A stretch of DNA of 64,000 bases from Brasenia schreberi (GCA_036023115.1 JAYKKT010000089.1:15618501-15682500); one strand, 5' to 3'. Shown: positions 23,176-37,142, counted from the stretch's first letter. Made by a program: numbers and translations. Notes: generated from the letters alone by a model not told the origin.

Positions 23176-24165
23176 CACTTGACTAACCATGTGCAACAGT
23201 ATATCTGTTGTTACCATTTTTACCATTGTTTGCATATTTGTATTTACATAGTTAGAATTGTAAGTGGTATATTTAAATATACAATTTCACTAAAGTTTAA
23301 AATTACTTGTTCTTATTAGATTTTATATAGGATATGACCTTTAAAACTAGAAAATAACCCCTATATCAGGAACTATATCATGGTTATTCTTCGTACTATT
23401 CATCTCAGCCTCTACAAAATGTACATTGTCATCATACTATCAAGTTCTTCATTGACATGTATATCAACCAAAATCTCTTTATTTTCTGCTCATGGTCTTC
23501 CTCTATATGATATTGTGGTACATCGTATGTAATGATGTCATGCCTTTTTACTTGTCTCATATAAGCTATACCTACAAATGAAAACGAATAACAATTGAGT
23601 CAAATAAGTATTAGTGCATTATATACATTATATCATACATATATAATATAATACAAATCATAAAACATAACATGTTGAATGAAAATACAGCACAACCGCA
23701 TTACCCAAAATAGAAGAGATGTGACCCAACCGCATGTCTCATGTTGGGGACCCATGGCTAAGCCACGACACCTACAAATAGAAACACATGGATGAGCCTC
23801 ATTCCCTACCATGGGATAACTATGAAACAATCATGTTACCTCATAGGGGAGATGCATTTGTACCGTGTCTCAGGTCGAAAAACCAACATCTTGTTGCTGG
23901 GATTCCAATCAGAAAACAAATTAATACATCAAAAAATGATAACAAATAAAGAAAATCAATGACATACCTCTATAAATCACTAAAGCCCTCTTCGACCCCC
24001 TTCCTTGTTCTCTTCTTTTTCCTTTTTACCTTCTTTCTTTCTAACTAAATTCGAAGCAATGTAGGATGATGGATGGCAAGGTATAGTGTCTTGGAGTCAA
24101 GCTTCAAGTCATGAGTTGTTGAAGAAATGGTGTAGGACGATCCATGGCAAGGTGGAAATGCGTAG
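23176..24165. other. Unassigned sequence
   Basis: No convincing gene. May include more of the MULE carrying the mobile domain. Confidence 0.35.
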
Positions 24166-24200
24166 AGGGAGAGAGAGAGAGAGAGAGAGAGGGGGGGAGA
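24166..24200. repeat. GA microsatellite
   Basis: An uninterrupted GA run ending in a short G run. Confidence 0.9.
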
Positions 24201-24336
24201 GTTTAGACGGTCGACTAATCAAGGGTATCATGGGAATTTCTAAAACTTAGCAAGGAAAATTTGAAATCACAAGAGAGATGTTTGATACAAGAGAGATGTT
24301 TTAATACATCTAACTAGGACCATAATACTGACTTAT

Positions 24337-24777
24337 ATGAAAGATGGCCTTATTAAGGTCTTCAGAGATTATAAGATTACAAAAGAGGTGTTTGATATAA
24401 TCATTGCTAAGTATGACACTAGAGATGAACTGCATGTCCAGTTTCTCTTACAACAGTACAACTTATATAAAATGAAAGAGCCAAAAAATATAGTCGAGCG
24501 TGTAAACAAAATGCTCATAATGACCAGAGATTTAGATGTGGTTAAAATTGTCATCACAGACTTAATGCAAATCTCAATCATACTTAATAGTCTTCCATCT
24601 TTCTATTATATGGTTACCATTGTCATTAGGGTTAACTCTATCATTACCTTAGTTGAGCTCTCCCATAAATTGACAATTAAACAAGAGTACCTTAAGGAGG
24701 GCAAAAGAGAAAAATTGCTTCTCGCTAAAGATAACCTTATCTCTAGTTCTCAAAACCACCAAAATAAAATAAAATAA
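24337..24777 (+). pseudogene. Copia gag (UBN2-type) fragment
   Basis: A 146-codon open stretch with the copia gag pattern: a helical region with WETRDELHVQFL-like spacing (here YDTRDELHVQFLLQQYNLYKM), then NKMLIMTRDL, ILNSLPSFYY and LSHKLTIKQEYL. The zinc knuckle that should follow is not intact. It lacks the N-terminal third of gag. Confidence 0.75.
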
Positions 24778-24799
24778 TATAATATAAAACTTTGACAAA

Positions 24800-27700
24800 T
24801 TTAACAAAAAGAAAAGTCAAGAATTCAAACAAGTACAAAGATCTACTTCTGGAATAAAATACTTCAATTATAGAAAATAGAATACTACAAAAGAAATTGT
24901 TGCAACTGCAACAAGGATAGTGGTAACACTCAACATGGTGGCTAAAAGGAGAAGTGTGAAGTAGTCTGTGTGATCTCAAAATGCCTTTATCTACACCATG
25001 ATGTTTCACATTGGTGCGTTGTATTCAAGGTAATGCACTAGATCACAAAGAACAAGGATGAGAAAATTGACCTCAAAGAGTATCAACCCAAAGAACATGA
25101 TAAATAATACTGATATATTAATTATGCCCTATATAAGGTACAAATTAGTTTTTATGCCTATACTAGTTAAAAAAGGCATGAGATTAGATTTTTCCTAGAA
25201 AGGTGACCATAGGGAAACATGGTCTGTATATTTTTGTCTTTATTTTTTATTTTGATGATGATCAATTTAATTTTAACATGATGAATAGTGAAGGATCATC
25301 TATTTCTTCTAGTTATATCACTTATTTAATGCTTCTTGATGTGAATGCATGGCATAGAAGGCTAGGATATGTTACCTTAAATAAGTTAAAGAAATTAGCT
25401 ACCTTTGACTTATTATCTATATTTAATGAAACTATATTAAAAAATCTAAAGCTTGCATGGAAGAAAAAGTAATGAGAAAACCATTTTCTAAACATGCAAG
25501 AAGAGTCACAAGTCTATTAGATAACATTTACATTGACATTTATAGACATTTAAAATAAGGCCCCATTATGGACAGGTTTATTTTATAAACTTCATTAATT
25601 ATTGAGGTATGGATATGTATACCACTTGTCACAATACATTCAAAGAATATAAATAAGAAGTTGAAAATCAACTGAGATGCATAATTAAAATAATAAGTTC
25701 TGATCGAGGTTGAAAATACATCTCAGTTGAGTTTTTAGAATATTATTAAGAAATAGTATAGCTATATAAAATACAAAGTTTAGGATACCTCAACAAAATG
25801 ATATAGTTGAATAATATAACGTGACCCTTATAAATATGACAGGGTTCATGTTAGGAGATCTTCTCTACCAAAAGTATTTTGGGAGAAGTAGTATCAATAA
25901 TCATGTATATATTAAACAAAGTCATTATAAGGCTATATCCACTACACTATATGAGTTGTGGGCTGATAGAAAATTATAACTAAGTCACCTATAGAGATGA
26001 GGCTTTGTAGCACATGTAAAGATCTTAAATCAATCTAGAGATAAAGTATATAGTAGATATTTAATGTGTATCTTTATTGGATACACAAAGAGCTTGAAAG
26101 GGTATTGTTTCTATCACAAGGACCTCGGGTTGATAAAGAGTAGGGATGTAGGGATGTTGAATTCTTAAAGGACACTAAGAATGACATTCTTACAGATAAT
26201 AATGATAATGGTAAGGATCCTCTAGATCTTAATAAATCATCATTCGAACCCATAGAATTATAATTAAATGATTTTCTCTGCAAACTAAAACATTAAGTGA
26301 TCATAAGAGACAACAGGCTCCTCCATCCTATTTGAAGGACTATCACACTTACTTAGTTGAGGACTTGTAGTATTAAGTAGAATTAGATTAGAGACTAATA
26401 GCCTAAGTTATGAGAATGCTATGAGCTCATATGAATCACCAAATTCTGTAAAGACAATGGATGATAAAATTGAATTTATTGAGAAAAACCAAGTCTAAGA
26501 GTTAACAATTTTGCCAAAAGAAAGAAAATTAATTGGTTATAAATGAGTATTGAAAAAGAAATATAAAGTTGATGGTTCAATTGAAAATTTAAAGTGAGAT
26601 TGGTTACAAAGGCTTTTGTAAAATTAGAGAATTGATTGTGTTGATACCTATTTTCCTATTGCAAAATTTATATCCATAAGGATAATTTTGATAGTTGTAG
26701 CCTTTTATGATTTGGGTTTATATCAACTAGATATAAAGATTGATTTTCTGAATAGTGACCTTAATGAGACAATTTATATGAAATACCCAGAAAACATGTA
26801 ATTAAAGGTCACGATAATATGGTATATAGGTTGAAGAAATTCCTATATGGCCTAAAGGAATTACCTCATCAATAGTATTTAACTTTTCAAGATACCATTA
26901 TAAAACTTGGATTTCTCGCTAATCAACTTTATCATTGTGTCTATATTTGTAATAATGAGAGTCACTTTGTCATCATGTCTTTTTATGTAGATAGCATTTT
27001 GTTGATTGGTAATGATAATGAAATGATTGTCAAGACCAAGTTATGGTTGAGTTCAAAGTTCGAAACAAAAGATATAAGAGAGGCATCCTATATCTTAGGT
27101 ATAAAGATTGCTCGAGATAGAATATCTAGACTACTATGTTTGAGTAAAAAAAGAGATTAACTATATCCTCAAGAAATTTAGAATAGGTGACTGCATGTCT
27201 GCAAGCACACTCGTTACAAAAGGGGCCGAGCTTAGCAAAGTTGATTGTTTAGGTAATGGATAAGAAAAGCTAAATATTACTTATGCTCAAACAATTGATA
27301 ACTTAATGTATGCTATATTGTGTATGAAACCTTATATGAACTTTGTTGCTGGTCTTAGGAGTAGATACTAAAGTAATTTTAGTTGGAAACACTAGGTTGT
27401 TGTAAAGAGGATCTTGACATATTTAGAAGGAACAAGATATTTGAAATTATACTGTTAAGTAGATAAATTAAAAAGAACTAGATACTCATATGACTTTGCT
27501 AGGAATAAAGATGACAACAAATCAACCTCTGATTAAGTTTTTTTGTTTGGAGGTGGTGGTGTTTTTTAGCCATGTAAGAAACAGAATTGTATAGCATTAT
27601 ACATACAAGAGGCTGAGTATATTTTTTGTAGTATGAGTACAACGACTGTCGTTTAGATAAGTTGCTTCACTCATAATTTGAAGCCAAACATAACCAATGA

Positions 27701-27920
27701 GTTAGTTATCATTTATTGTGACAACAACGTAGTCATAATTCTAAGGAGTGGGGTTGATAGTAGTAAAGTATCATTATGTACATGATATGATACAAAAGAA
27801 TGAAATATTTATCTTTTACCTTCCTGCAAAAGATATGATAACAGACCCATTGACAAATGGTATATCTGAAGACTTGTTTACTAAATATGTTACTAGTATG
27901 GGGTCGAGACATGTTTAGTG
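24800..27920 (+). pseudogene. Copia pol remnant
   Basis: Around 25340 is the GAG-pre-integrase signature (WHRRLGYVTLNKLKKLA). Integrase pieces follow to about 26300, RT from about 26500 (LIGYK.VLKKK, YLPIAKF, LYQLDIKIDFLN), the active-site box at 26975-27010 as YVDS in place of YVDD, and RNase H to 27900 (EAEYI.CSMSTT). Frames are broken throughout, so the element is dead. Confidence 0.8.
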
Positions 27921-28104
27921 TTTCTAGTTATGTAAAAATAGAGACATGAGTTATAATGAAAAAGTATTACAAAAACCACATAATAGGGATAACTCATGTG
28001 AATTGTACTTTGGTATAACTTGAAAATAATATAGTTAGAAAAGCTACTAAAAAGTGAAAAAAAACCATTATAGTATGATTCAACTTATATGACCAAGTAG
28101 GAGA

Positions 28105-28970
28105 TGATAACTCCTCTATATCAAATGGCCATAAGGCCTCGTGCATAACGGATATGTAATAAGGAAGAAGGAGCCCCTTTCTTATTGTTGAGGTTGTTTC
28201 TCATTTTGCTAAACAAAATGTTTAAATAAAATATATCAAGTTTCAATTTATAAAGTAATTCATTGAGACAGGGAGCCATTTCTCTTGGTTGAAATGGACA
28301 TTCAAAAAAGTATATGCAATAAGAATGATAACTGAAGACATACAAAAATAGAGGGACATAGAAATACAATATTATAGTGTTATCTATTCCTCTCCTTGGC
28401 TCTTGGTTTTATTTTATCCTCTACAAAACCTCTTTAAGGATATTGTGCCAAACAATTCAAGCCCAATGACACCGCTTCGCTGCAACAAAAACATCTCTCA
28501 CATACCCAGCTAAATATAGGTGCAGATACATAATGCAAGCAAGTATGACATTAGAAGGTTATGACATCGCACCCAAATGCATATGAGTCACGCCATCCAC
28601 ACATTAATTTATGCATTTTGCTTATAGGTAAACCTCAATTACGAAGACACCATGTATTATGTAGCCCAGTTGATAAAAATCTCTATATAGCTTTCAAAGT
28701 ATGGACCTTTAGTTTTATCTTTTATTTTTACTTTTGGTTTGGTCTAGTCGTTGGGTACCCACAACGGATACTTACTAGTGGTTGTTACTCGTCTCTACTC
28801 TCTCTCTCTCTTGCTCGATAAAAGGGATTTTAATCCCTCTGTAATGGTAATTTCACTCTTAAGAGGTTTCTCCCTCAATAAAGATGAAATTGAATCTTCA
28901 TGTCATGTGTTTTCTAGAAATGGAACACCACATCTACACCTCCGAGTGAACTTCAAGGTATACTTCACAA
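28105..28970 (+). repeat. 3' LTR of the copia element
   Basis: Starts directly after the polypurine tract. It contains an AATAAA signal near 28876 and CT-rich sequence near 28795-28815. The right end is uncertain. Confidence 0.55.
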
Positions 28971-30200
28971 CTGTTTGCAGGGGTGTCAACGTCATGATTC
29001 GTTTTGCTTCATGTCATGACATCCCTTGTTTATGTCAAGAACATATCAGCCAAAATGCAAACAGTATTTTTCAAGTCAGTTTGTTGGACAGAAACAGTTT
29101 ATGTGGGGATTCCGACGACCCTCTGGTAGGTTCTTGCGTTCAGTCAACCCTTCGGTGTCCTCTATTCCTGTGCTCAGGTACACAACAGCAGTGGATTTTC
29201 AAAGAGGTATAAGTATTTTTATATATTCCAGGTTTCCTCTCAATAGGTTTTGCTTAGGAGGAATACTCAGTTTCTTAGTGATTCTTTGTATATTTCACTA
29301 TATCTCTATATACTTTTCACTATTTGTTTCATGCACTGCTCTCTATTTATAGAGCAGAGCCTGCTCTACTTTCTATTGGGCTTTCCTTTCCTAGAGTCCC
29401 TTATCCGGAAGGTTACGAATAAGCTCAGAAAACCATCCGGCGGTTTCGGCCTTTGATAGCCGTTACAGCCATCCTTTCCTGCATTCTTCCATAGATAACG
29501 GTTGGATGTCCAGTCCAGTCATTTCTGTGTTGGGGTTGCCGAGAATGGTTATATGTTTCCTTACAGTTTCCACAGTCATGTTTGTTTACAGTTTTCCCAA
29601 CTTTGTCTTGTAGATCATGTCCATTTCATGTTCGTGTAAGAAAAAAAGAAAAGGTCAACTTACCCATATGTTACTTCGAGTAAACACAGGGAAATGTTTG
29701 TATCAGGTCTTCATGCTATGCCTGAAATTGCTAGCCATGTATGCATGCATGAACGTGGCAAGTCGCCACCATGTTGAAGTAGTTGAGCCACAGCCATCAC
29801 ATGCATTCCCTCACCTTTGTCCATATGGAAGCCATGTATAGCAGCACTCAAAGGGTTTGTGGTCGACATATTTTTGACAACGTCAGGCCATAATTCTGAT
29901 ACTTGCAATCTTGACAGTTTGTTTGCACCATCTCAAACCACACAAATCTGCTGGGATCCGTTAAAACGCTTAATTGCCTTTTGTTCCGCGATGGACCATC
30001 AATACCACTAAAGCCTTGGATTTGCCTTTCATATGATCTAAATAGATCACAAAAGATTTTAATTTCTTTTGGAATTTTGCCTACCCGTTGTTCCAAGTGT
30101 GATATTTTAAACATTTCTCGTATCGCTGCAGATCAACAGGGATAAGTCAACAAGTTAGCTTGGCATGCATGCCTATGCGTATGGACCAAATATAGATGTC
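28971..30200 (-). other. Unassigned region with an exon-like minus-strand ORF
   Basis: The minus-strand ORF at 29848-30114 (88 codons) begins just after a good acceptor-like CTGCAG and has protein-like composition (EIKIFCDLFRSYERQIQGF). A second minus frame (29711-29908) overlaps its end. I do not recognise either. They may be exons of an unknown or captured gene. An open plus-strand stretch at 29026-29210 ends at a donor-like site, also unrecognised. Confidence 0.3.
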
Positions 30201-30219
30201 TTGTTCTGGTTTGCTTGGA

Positions 30220-30670
30220 ACTTGGAATCGGAACCGAACCACCACAGGGTTCACAGGGTTGGTTTAGACTACGGTTTCAAAACTATTGGTACCAGTTTAA
30301 AATTTTCTTTTTAAAATACAAGAGCCTGATATTCAAACTCCCATCAAAATGGAGGAGAGCAATCGAGGGGAGCACCCTGCCGTTGAGTCATCAAACAGTT
30401 TGTGATGAGGGACTTTCGAAAAGATATTTAAAGCATCTTTTTTTCAAATACAAGGACATTGCATGTGCCCTCTAGGAGTCAAACTCCCCACCAGAGGCAA
30501 CAATTGGAGCACCTTGTCATTGAGCTAGCAGCTTGCTTGTGATAATATATTTTAAAACATTATTTAATGTTGGTTTCAGGAGACCGTGAACTCCAATTCA
30601 AGGGGTCCCCGGTTCCGGTTCCAGTTATTGCCGCTGTCACCGACGGTTTGGTTTTAGTTCAAACCATCAT
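30220..30670 (-). repeat. Two tRNA-derived SINE heads within a GGTTCC-rich block
   Basis: On the minus strand two similar segments (about 30325-30410 and 30440-30545) each carry a box A-like TAGCTCAATGAC and a box B-like GGGAGTTTGACTCC. Both are flanked by GGAACCG / GGTTCCGG stretches. A second GGTTCC-type block is at 36500-36830. Confidence 0.5.
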
Positions 30671-31112
30671 GTCTCCCTGTCTGTATATAGAGAGAGTGTG
30701 TGTGTTAAATGCATGTGTAATCTTGCATAAACATTTTTAGCGTTTGATACTTGACACCAATAGTAGAGATTTGAACAAAAGTACCATTATATTTTTATAT
30801 TTTGCATTTAATGTATCATGTATATTAAATGCATAGTAATTCAAATATTCATCTTTTAGCTCAAAGATCAAACCACTTAAATGTTTATACAAGACAATGT
30901 GCCAAAAGACATTATACATTTAGCACTATTTATAAAACAAAATGTTATGTTAAATCATACTGAAGGATCTTCCGTTATTCTCCTAGGGAGATAGATGATT
31001 GAAATAAAAAAGCTAAAAAAAAACACTTTTATTTTTTAAAAGTAGTATAGGATTTATAAGTGACTTTTTAATTTTTTATTTAAAGTATTCAATCTCTTGG
31101 ATTAAATGGTTG
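30671..31112. other. AT-rich sequence, no gene seen
   Basis: No coding similarity or clear repeat. Confidence 0.4.
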
Positions 31113-31340
31113 AGATCAATAAGCCCTTTCTTATCCTAGATGTTGATGGCTACATAACTTCTTTGTTTTAATAGAGCTTGACTTTGTGTCATGTTAATGG
31201 TTAACTCAACAAAAGCTAAATCATTTTTTATTGCTTTGTCTAACACTTTTGTAGTACTTCTTCCTCTTTTAACATTTTCATAGTCTAGTTTCTTACATTT
31301 TTTTAGTGGAGCTTCCTTTATACTCTATTGGCACAATGCT
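31113..31340 (-). mobile_element. RTE-type LINE, 3' end fragment
   Basis: Matches, with decay, the 3' part of the LINE near 50990-51230 (for example GTTAATGGTTAACTC and AAAGCTAAATCATT compared with the better-kept copy). Only the last part of the ORF and tail remain. Confidence 0.65.
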
Positions 31341-34300
31341 CCAATCAAAAGAATGAATATTTTCTATTAATAAAAATTATTTGGATGCAAGTTTCATGTC
31401 TAAAAGCCATGGAATCTAATTGTGTTATATAAATAAATTGTGTAAGAAATTCTTAGCAATATTAGGCTTTTTTGCTGTATTAAATCGGTTCTATGTCTAT
31501 GAAATATGCAATATGTTTGTTTGGTTGAAATTTTGAGAACATAACTGAATGGTAATCATTTTTTTGATAAATGCAAAGATGCACAATATGTATACATACA
31601 TGTAGACAAATAGATTGTTTGATTGAGAGAGGGGGAGGGGGATGCTAGGGTTTCTTGGCAGCACAAGGCAAGATGCGTGTGAATGAAGTCAGTAAACAAA
31701 TCATGATAATTTTGGTCGTTTTAGTCTAAAAGTGGGGACACTTAATTGATAGGGATGTTAGCTAAGGGACAAAGGACCAAGCTTGGGGGCTGTACGTAGC
31801 AGAAGCATTCACGGGTGGTCTTTCCTGTCAGTCCTTTGCATATCCCATCCTACTAAGAGTCATACATACCAACCCGTGACATCTAAATGGATCTTTCTAG
31901 TCTCATCCCTTTCTTTGACCTGATTCAGCTGTAAGATGGAATGCATTAAGGTTATTATGTCCTCATGCATGTACCTTTTAGGGGCAAATCCAAGTCCCGT
32001 TGTTTTCTTTGACCCGAATGTGCTGTAGAATACCATCATGAAGGGTATTGGATCGCCCTGCTGTGCCATGAAGCGAGGTAATCTTTGATTGTTACACTGT
32101 TCTAGCAGAGGCTGACTCTCAAAAGGGGGAAAAAAAGACGGAAGGTTATTAGATCGTCATCTACATATATATATATATATATATATATACACAAACACAC
32201 ATAGCATATAAGACATTAGATCGCCGTACATCTATCATTTACGTAGAGACTTTGGCTTCTGTCAACTGCAACAAAAAGTGCTCAGTTCGAGCGTTATTCT
32301 GAACTTTTATGCACTCTGTGCGATATGCTTTTGATATCGCTTTCTCATCACGAACATGCGCTGAGATTTGAACACCAGTTATTTTCGCTTGTTACCGGGA
32401 CTTGATGCAGCAAGGACTCGTAGTAATTTCATGCAAATGAACATAGTGATTGTTTCGGTGCGGCTAGCCCGTAAACTTGGATTGTAAGAATCCTCTTAAT
32501 CGCTTTTATATTTTACAGTGTCGAACAGTACACGAATATCTGTAAAAGATTGTAATGCATCGCAGAAACAAAGATTTTGCTATGAACTTTATAATCATGG
32601 AAGGGAAGACTTGTAACGAGTTATTGGAGAAAATCTTGGTGTGACGATGCAAAAAGAGTGAAATGAAAGAAACAAGCTTAAGGTAGTCCATGTAATAGAA
32701 AAGTAGCAGGATCATATAATTCTGAAAAAAAGTATAAGAAATCAGATGACGAATACTTCGAAAAAGGAGCACAAAAAAATTTCCAGGAAACCATCAAACA
32801 TATATTAAATACTAATGCGAGACAAGAGGACAATGATGACCTGTATCAAGCAGCTGACTTCACTTAGAGAGCAATGAGGCTTCCTTTTTGTTTGGTTGAT
32901 CGAGGATTGATCATACTCGGTTCTTAAATTTTCTATTCATCTTGGTGAGCATGATATCTTACTGGAATGGCTCCACCATTGAAGAAAGGTCACATATATT
33001 CTGTCTCTGGTGCATGCGGGACCCGGCAAGGAAAACCGTAGTGGACCAATCAGAAATGGCAGCCAACTGGGCCCCACGGTTCACCATGTCAAGCTGCTTT
33101 TCACTCTGTTCTTTTTCTCCAAGTTCACATATGGTAGATTTCCAGTGCCTAAACTTAGGGAAATGACTTCTCTCTATCACCAAACGTTCCCGCATAGATA
33201 TTCCATTTCAGTCCATGGCTGGGTTCGGCACTGAATTGGATGGACTTATGAGAGTGCCTCCTCCATCTAAATCAAGTCACAGCCAAAGCCATTATCTCTA
33301 CTAACTTATTTCCCTTTTCACGAAGCATCTGGTAGTGCCTGGGAGTAAGACGAACTGCCTGTGGTCATTTTCCTGACGAGTTAGTTCCTTGTTCAGAGCA
33401 GACACGAGCTGGCTCATTAAGGGTTTACAAGCTTCAAACAAATCCAGCATACTCAATTCAGCTTAGCTTTTGTAAGATATTCAACCTTCAAAGAAAGCAC
33501 CATCTTACCCATGATGAAGTAGTCAAGCGGATTGGTCTCATCATGTGATGGCTTGACCCAAGGTGGGGCGGGCATACATCCTATCACTATAGCCCATGGT
33601 TGAATCCTTGAGCTATGATGCATACCAAACCCAAACTGCTAATGGACTAGTCACCCCTCTGCCCCTCCTGCAATCCAAGTTGGTAGATTCTGCAGCCTGG
33701 CAAAAGCAAGTCACTCCAAGTTGAAAGCGGTTTTAACTATTCATTTATGTGACCGGAAGTAACCAATTAGGTTTGCACAAAACCTAAAAATCGATCACTG
33801 ACCCGATTTGAGTTCCTCTAGTGGATAGACCTCACTAAGAAATAGGGAAAAACAGCTAGTACAACTGCTGAATCGGAAAAATGCAGTTTAGTGCACCGAA
33901 AATATTTGGTAAATTCACAACTGGCCTGAATTTCGGTGGATCCACAAAACTTATAGAATAAGACGATTGAAAGATTGTTTGAATGAGGTAAAGCTGTTCT
34001 CAGCGCATAATATAGCCCATGGTTTAAACATCTGAACTACTTAGTAGCATATGACCTGAACATGTACTTAGTTATAACTCATTGTTAATATATATAGAGG
34101 CCCACCAATGGTTGGCAAGGACCGAAAACTTTCACCGTGGGCGACTTCATATTCACATACTTGCAAAAGAAATAGACAACAAAAGGAAGCCTAGAAGATT
34201 TTTACAGAAAGCAAGGCAATAGAAAAGTATTGTGAAGTTAAAGATCTTTTTTGGTATTTGCATTTATTTCACCTGTTCTCGCCCTCCCCATGTTGCGACA

Positions 34301-34570
34301 ATGCATGAAAAGCCATCAATAAGGGTCACCAAAAACTTCGGAGGACAAATATCCGGCTTATTGCCTTGCTTTATCTTTCGCTGTTAATTATCAAAGGCGG
34401 ACGGACAAAAGATTCAATTCAAATTTGAACTGCTATGCCTTTTACATCATAGAATTACCATTTAATCAACCTCATCAAATCTACCCAGTATGTTTTCTTC
34501 ACCAACACCATGGCGTTAATGGGGTGCAAGAATATATTGTAGCAATGGGTTTCATCCGTTGTGATCGTCG
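31341..34570. other. Unassigned intergenic sequence
   Basis: No gene I can support. Open stretches around 32942-33240 run on both strands and look like chance. A TA run lies at 32165-32189. Confidence 0.4.
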
Positions 34571-34574
34571 GAAA

Positions 34575-34700
34575 GTTAGATCATCTGGCCGGGGACTCAG
34601 CTCACGGGATGAAGGTCGTGAGTACGATACCCAGGGTGTCTATACCTGGCTTCGGCCTCCGGTTGTAACCGAGCAAAAGGGAATCAAGTTTCTGGACTTA
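34575..34700 (+). repeat. tRNA-derived SINE, copy 2
   Basis: Box A-like GGACTCAGCTCACGGG, box B-like GAGTACGATACCC, then a tail with TATACCTGGCTTCGGCCTCC and GTTGTAACCGAG. The TTCGGCCTCC tail is shared with the copy at 372-560. Confidence 0.55.
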
Positions 34701-34973
34701 GTTGTGAGTGTAAGATGGTTAGGGTAGTAGTTGTAGTAGTAGTCGCAGACAACCAAAGTTTCTCTTTCTTTCTTTTTTTGTACCATGTGGCGCCCAAGTC
34801 AGATGCACGCCTCGGTTATCGCATTCATGACCTTCAATGGAGTGTGAGTCGACCCGCTAGGCATGTGAGCTGTTGTTCTTTGTGCAGTCATAGACACCCA
34901 AAGTTGGCAATGAAGCAAGCCATTATCATATTGTGAGCCTGCGGTATCTGATAAAGATGATGCTTGAAAGCTC

Positions 34974-36282
34974 ATGTAGGTGAACCTTGCTATTGAGCGG
35001 AACACTTTATGTTGGTTTTGGTTTGATAGTATGTTAGAGTTGCTAGAGGCTCACTGGTGTACTCTTTTTTTTTGTTGCAATGGGAAGATTGAAGCCAGAT
35101 GCGTGCCCACGGGTGTCAACTCACTGCCTTTAACTTGTGAGCCCACCACCTAGCCAGGTTGCTCTTTGTGCGTGGCTTGCTAGTCTGCTTTATAAAAGTA
35201 CTTCTAATAGCATGTCGGACTTGTGCTCAGACTCTTCCGACATACCCGATGCTTGCTCTTCATGTCTAACTCAAGATTAACTATTTATATTTTTCAGCTA
35301 AAACATGTAAACATAGATATAGTTTAGTGTAAATGTTATAGTTGTATGGTTTCGAAACAGTTTATTTTTGAAATTCCAACTTATGATACATAACATAACT
35401 TTTAAATGACTATTTCTTTGGACGGTAAACAGAGGTTTGGGCGAGAATAGAATTAGGTTCGGTGACCTCTTTATGATGTTTTCATGCTGCTTCCTCTAAC
35501 CGACCCCATTCAGTATGGGAAAATAGTAAGGTAAAGTATTGATATTCTTAACCCCCAAAGTGTTAGCTCAACTGGTAGGGCTTATTGACGCTTGCATTGT
35601 TGATGGGGAGTTCAACTCTCGCGGGGGGACTATGGAGTGTGTATGTGTGTTAGGCTGCGGCCTCCTCTTGTATAAAAAAAAAGGTATGGACGTTATTTCT
35701 TGGACAATAAATAGAGGTTTTGTGAACTTACGTTTCAGCCTCTTTAAGGTTTTGGAATGACGAAAGCACAAAAACGAGAACCCAATGAAGCATCAACCCT
35801 AGGAATTGGCACAAGGAGTCGCAGCTCTCTTGGAACCTTCAAGTTGAAATGCTCATGTTTCTTGCAGTAATTTTATGCTCATCCCTCTCCCCTCCAAGAA
35901 AGTCAAAATTCTTCTCCTTTGAGGGCTTGAATAAAGGAGCCTTTTCGTTGACTTCCTTGCGTAACAATCCTTCGACACCTTGAGCACCAAAATGATACCG
36001 CTAATTCAGCCAGACTCCATACCTCGATGCTGGTAATGTAATTTACTAAACCCCTAAGCTTTTTGTTTTTGCAATGAGGTGGACAAAGCCAGATGCATGT
36101 CCTGGGTTTCGAACTCATGTCCTTTTGACTTGTAGGTAGATACCCTGGCCAGATGAGAAGCATTGCTCGTTGTAAAACGACCCTCTTATTCACAAAACGG
36201 TAAAAAGAAAGGGAAATTAGTTTTCAAGAATGAACCTACGGTACAAAGAAAGGGAAATTAATTTTCAAGAATGAACCTACCA
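34974..36282 (+). repeat. 1.3-kb direct repeat, copy 1
   Basis: Nearly identical (roughly 1-2% differences by eye, plus a few indels) to 54471-55732, 19.5 kb away. It contains a tRNA-derived SINE head (about 35560-35670, AGCTCAACTGGT and GGGAGTTCAACTCTC) and two reverse-oriented SINE-like segments (about 35080-35165 and 36075-36175). A 47-bp tandem duplication at its right end (about 36208-36282) is missing from copy 2. Confidence 0.85.
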
Positions 36283-36929
36283 TTTACCAATATTGAGAGC
36301 ACGCCTAATATATATGCATACTTTTAAATCACTCTTGAAATTTCAAGGACTCTTATAAAGAATTGACGAACTTCAAACTTCATAAAAGGCCTTAACACTT
36401 ATGTAAGTTAAAAAGTGTTCCTAACACAACATTTTTGGAGAAAACCAACTCCTCTTTCTCGAGTTGACCAACATTTCTTGTGTTAGGTGGTCTGGTTGTG
36501 CCAGACATTTTCGGTTTGGAACCAAAACGGTGGTTCAAGCTGGAGCCGGACTCTGCAAAGAACCGGCTGGAACAGGAGCTGGTCAAACCGAACTCAGAAC
36601 TGGGGACCACCCGTTTCAGTTCCAGTTCCATCTTCCGTGGGACTGGAACCAAGCTAACACCATAATCGACGGTTCCAAATGGTTAGTTCCATGTTTCCTT
36701 TTAATTTTTTTAAATTTTAAATTTTTTAATGTTCCTTTTCAGTTTTAAATGGTTTATATCTCAAGCTAAAACAGGGTTGGTTCCGGATGGGTTCTGTTTC
36801 GGTTCTCAATTTAAGGAAAAACTGGACTTCATGATTTGAATCCACCAGTTTTGGTTGACCAGGAAGTGATGCCTAGATTGAGGCATCTACTTTCAAACAA
36901 TCCTCCTCTCTATTTTTCTTGAGATAGTT
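36283..36929. repeat. GGTTCC/GGAACC-rich block
   Basis: From about 36500 to 36830 the sequence is dense in GGTTC, GGAACC and CCAGTTCC variants, giving open frames on both strands that are not genes. Similar to the block near 30240 and 30600. Confidence 0.5.
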
Positions 36930-37142
36930 GATTTGGTTTGTAAAAAAATTTTTATTTTTTATTTTTAATTTAATTTTTACAAACTCTCTTTTTTGTTAGC
37001 TTGAATAGTGTTGATTTTCGGTTAATTTAGTAATTAATAAGCTTAACTTCGTAATTACAACTTATCTTCTCGTGGGACGATACTCTACTAACTCTTTATT
37101 ACTTTTGTCGATTTGGTGCACTTGCGATATCCGCATGACAAG

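Larger units (their letters stand above)
24337..28970 (+). mobile_element. Ty1/copia retrotransposon, 5'-truncated
   Basis: Gag, protease-integrase, RT and RNase H remains in copia order, then a polypurine tract (AAGTAGGAGA, 28095-28104) and a 3' LTR starting TGATAACTCC at 28105. The LTR end is placed near 28970 only approximately, since no 5' LTR or PBS is present to compare. It is a different family from the one at 3217. Confidence 0.8.

Noticed and set aside
32942..33234. Overlapping ORFs on both strands near 33 kb
   Set aside because: No recognisable motif or splice context, and the plus and minus frames mirror each other.
35560..35670. A functional tRNA gene
   Set aside because: It has A- and B-box-like sequences, but the arms do not fold into a cloverleaf and the copies carry a SINE tail.
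36392..36748. ORFs of 60-96 codons in the GGTTCC block
   Set aside because: Open on both strands because of the repetitive GGTTCC/GGAACC composition; no protein family fits.
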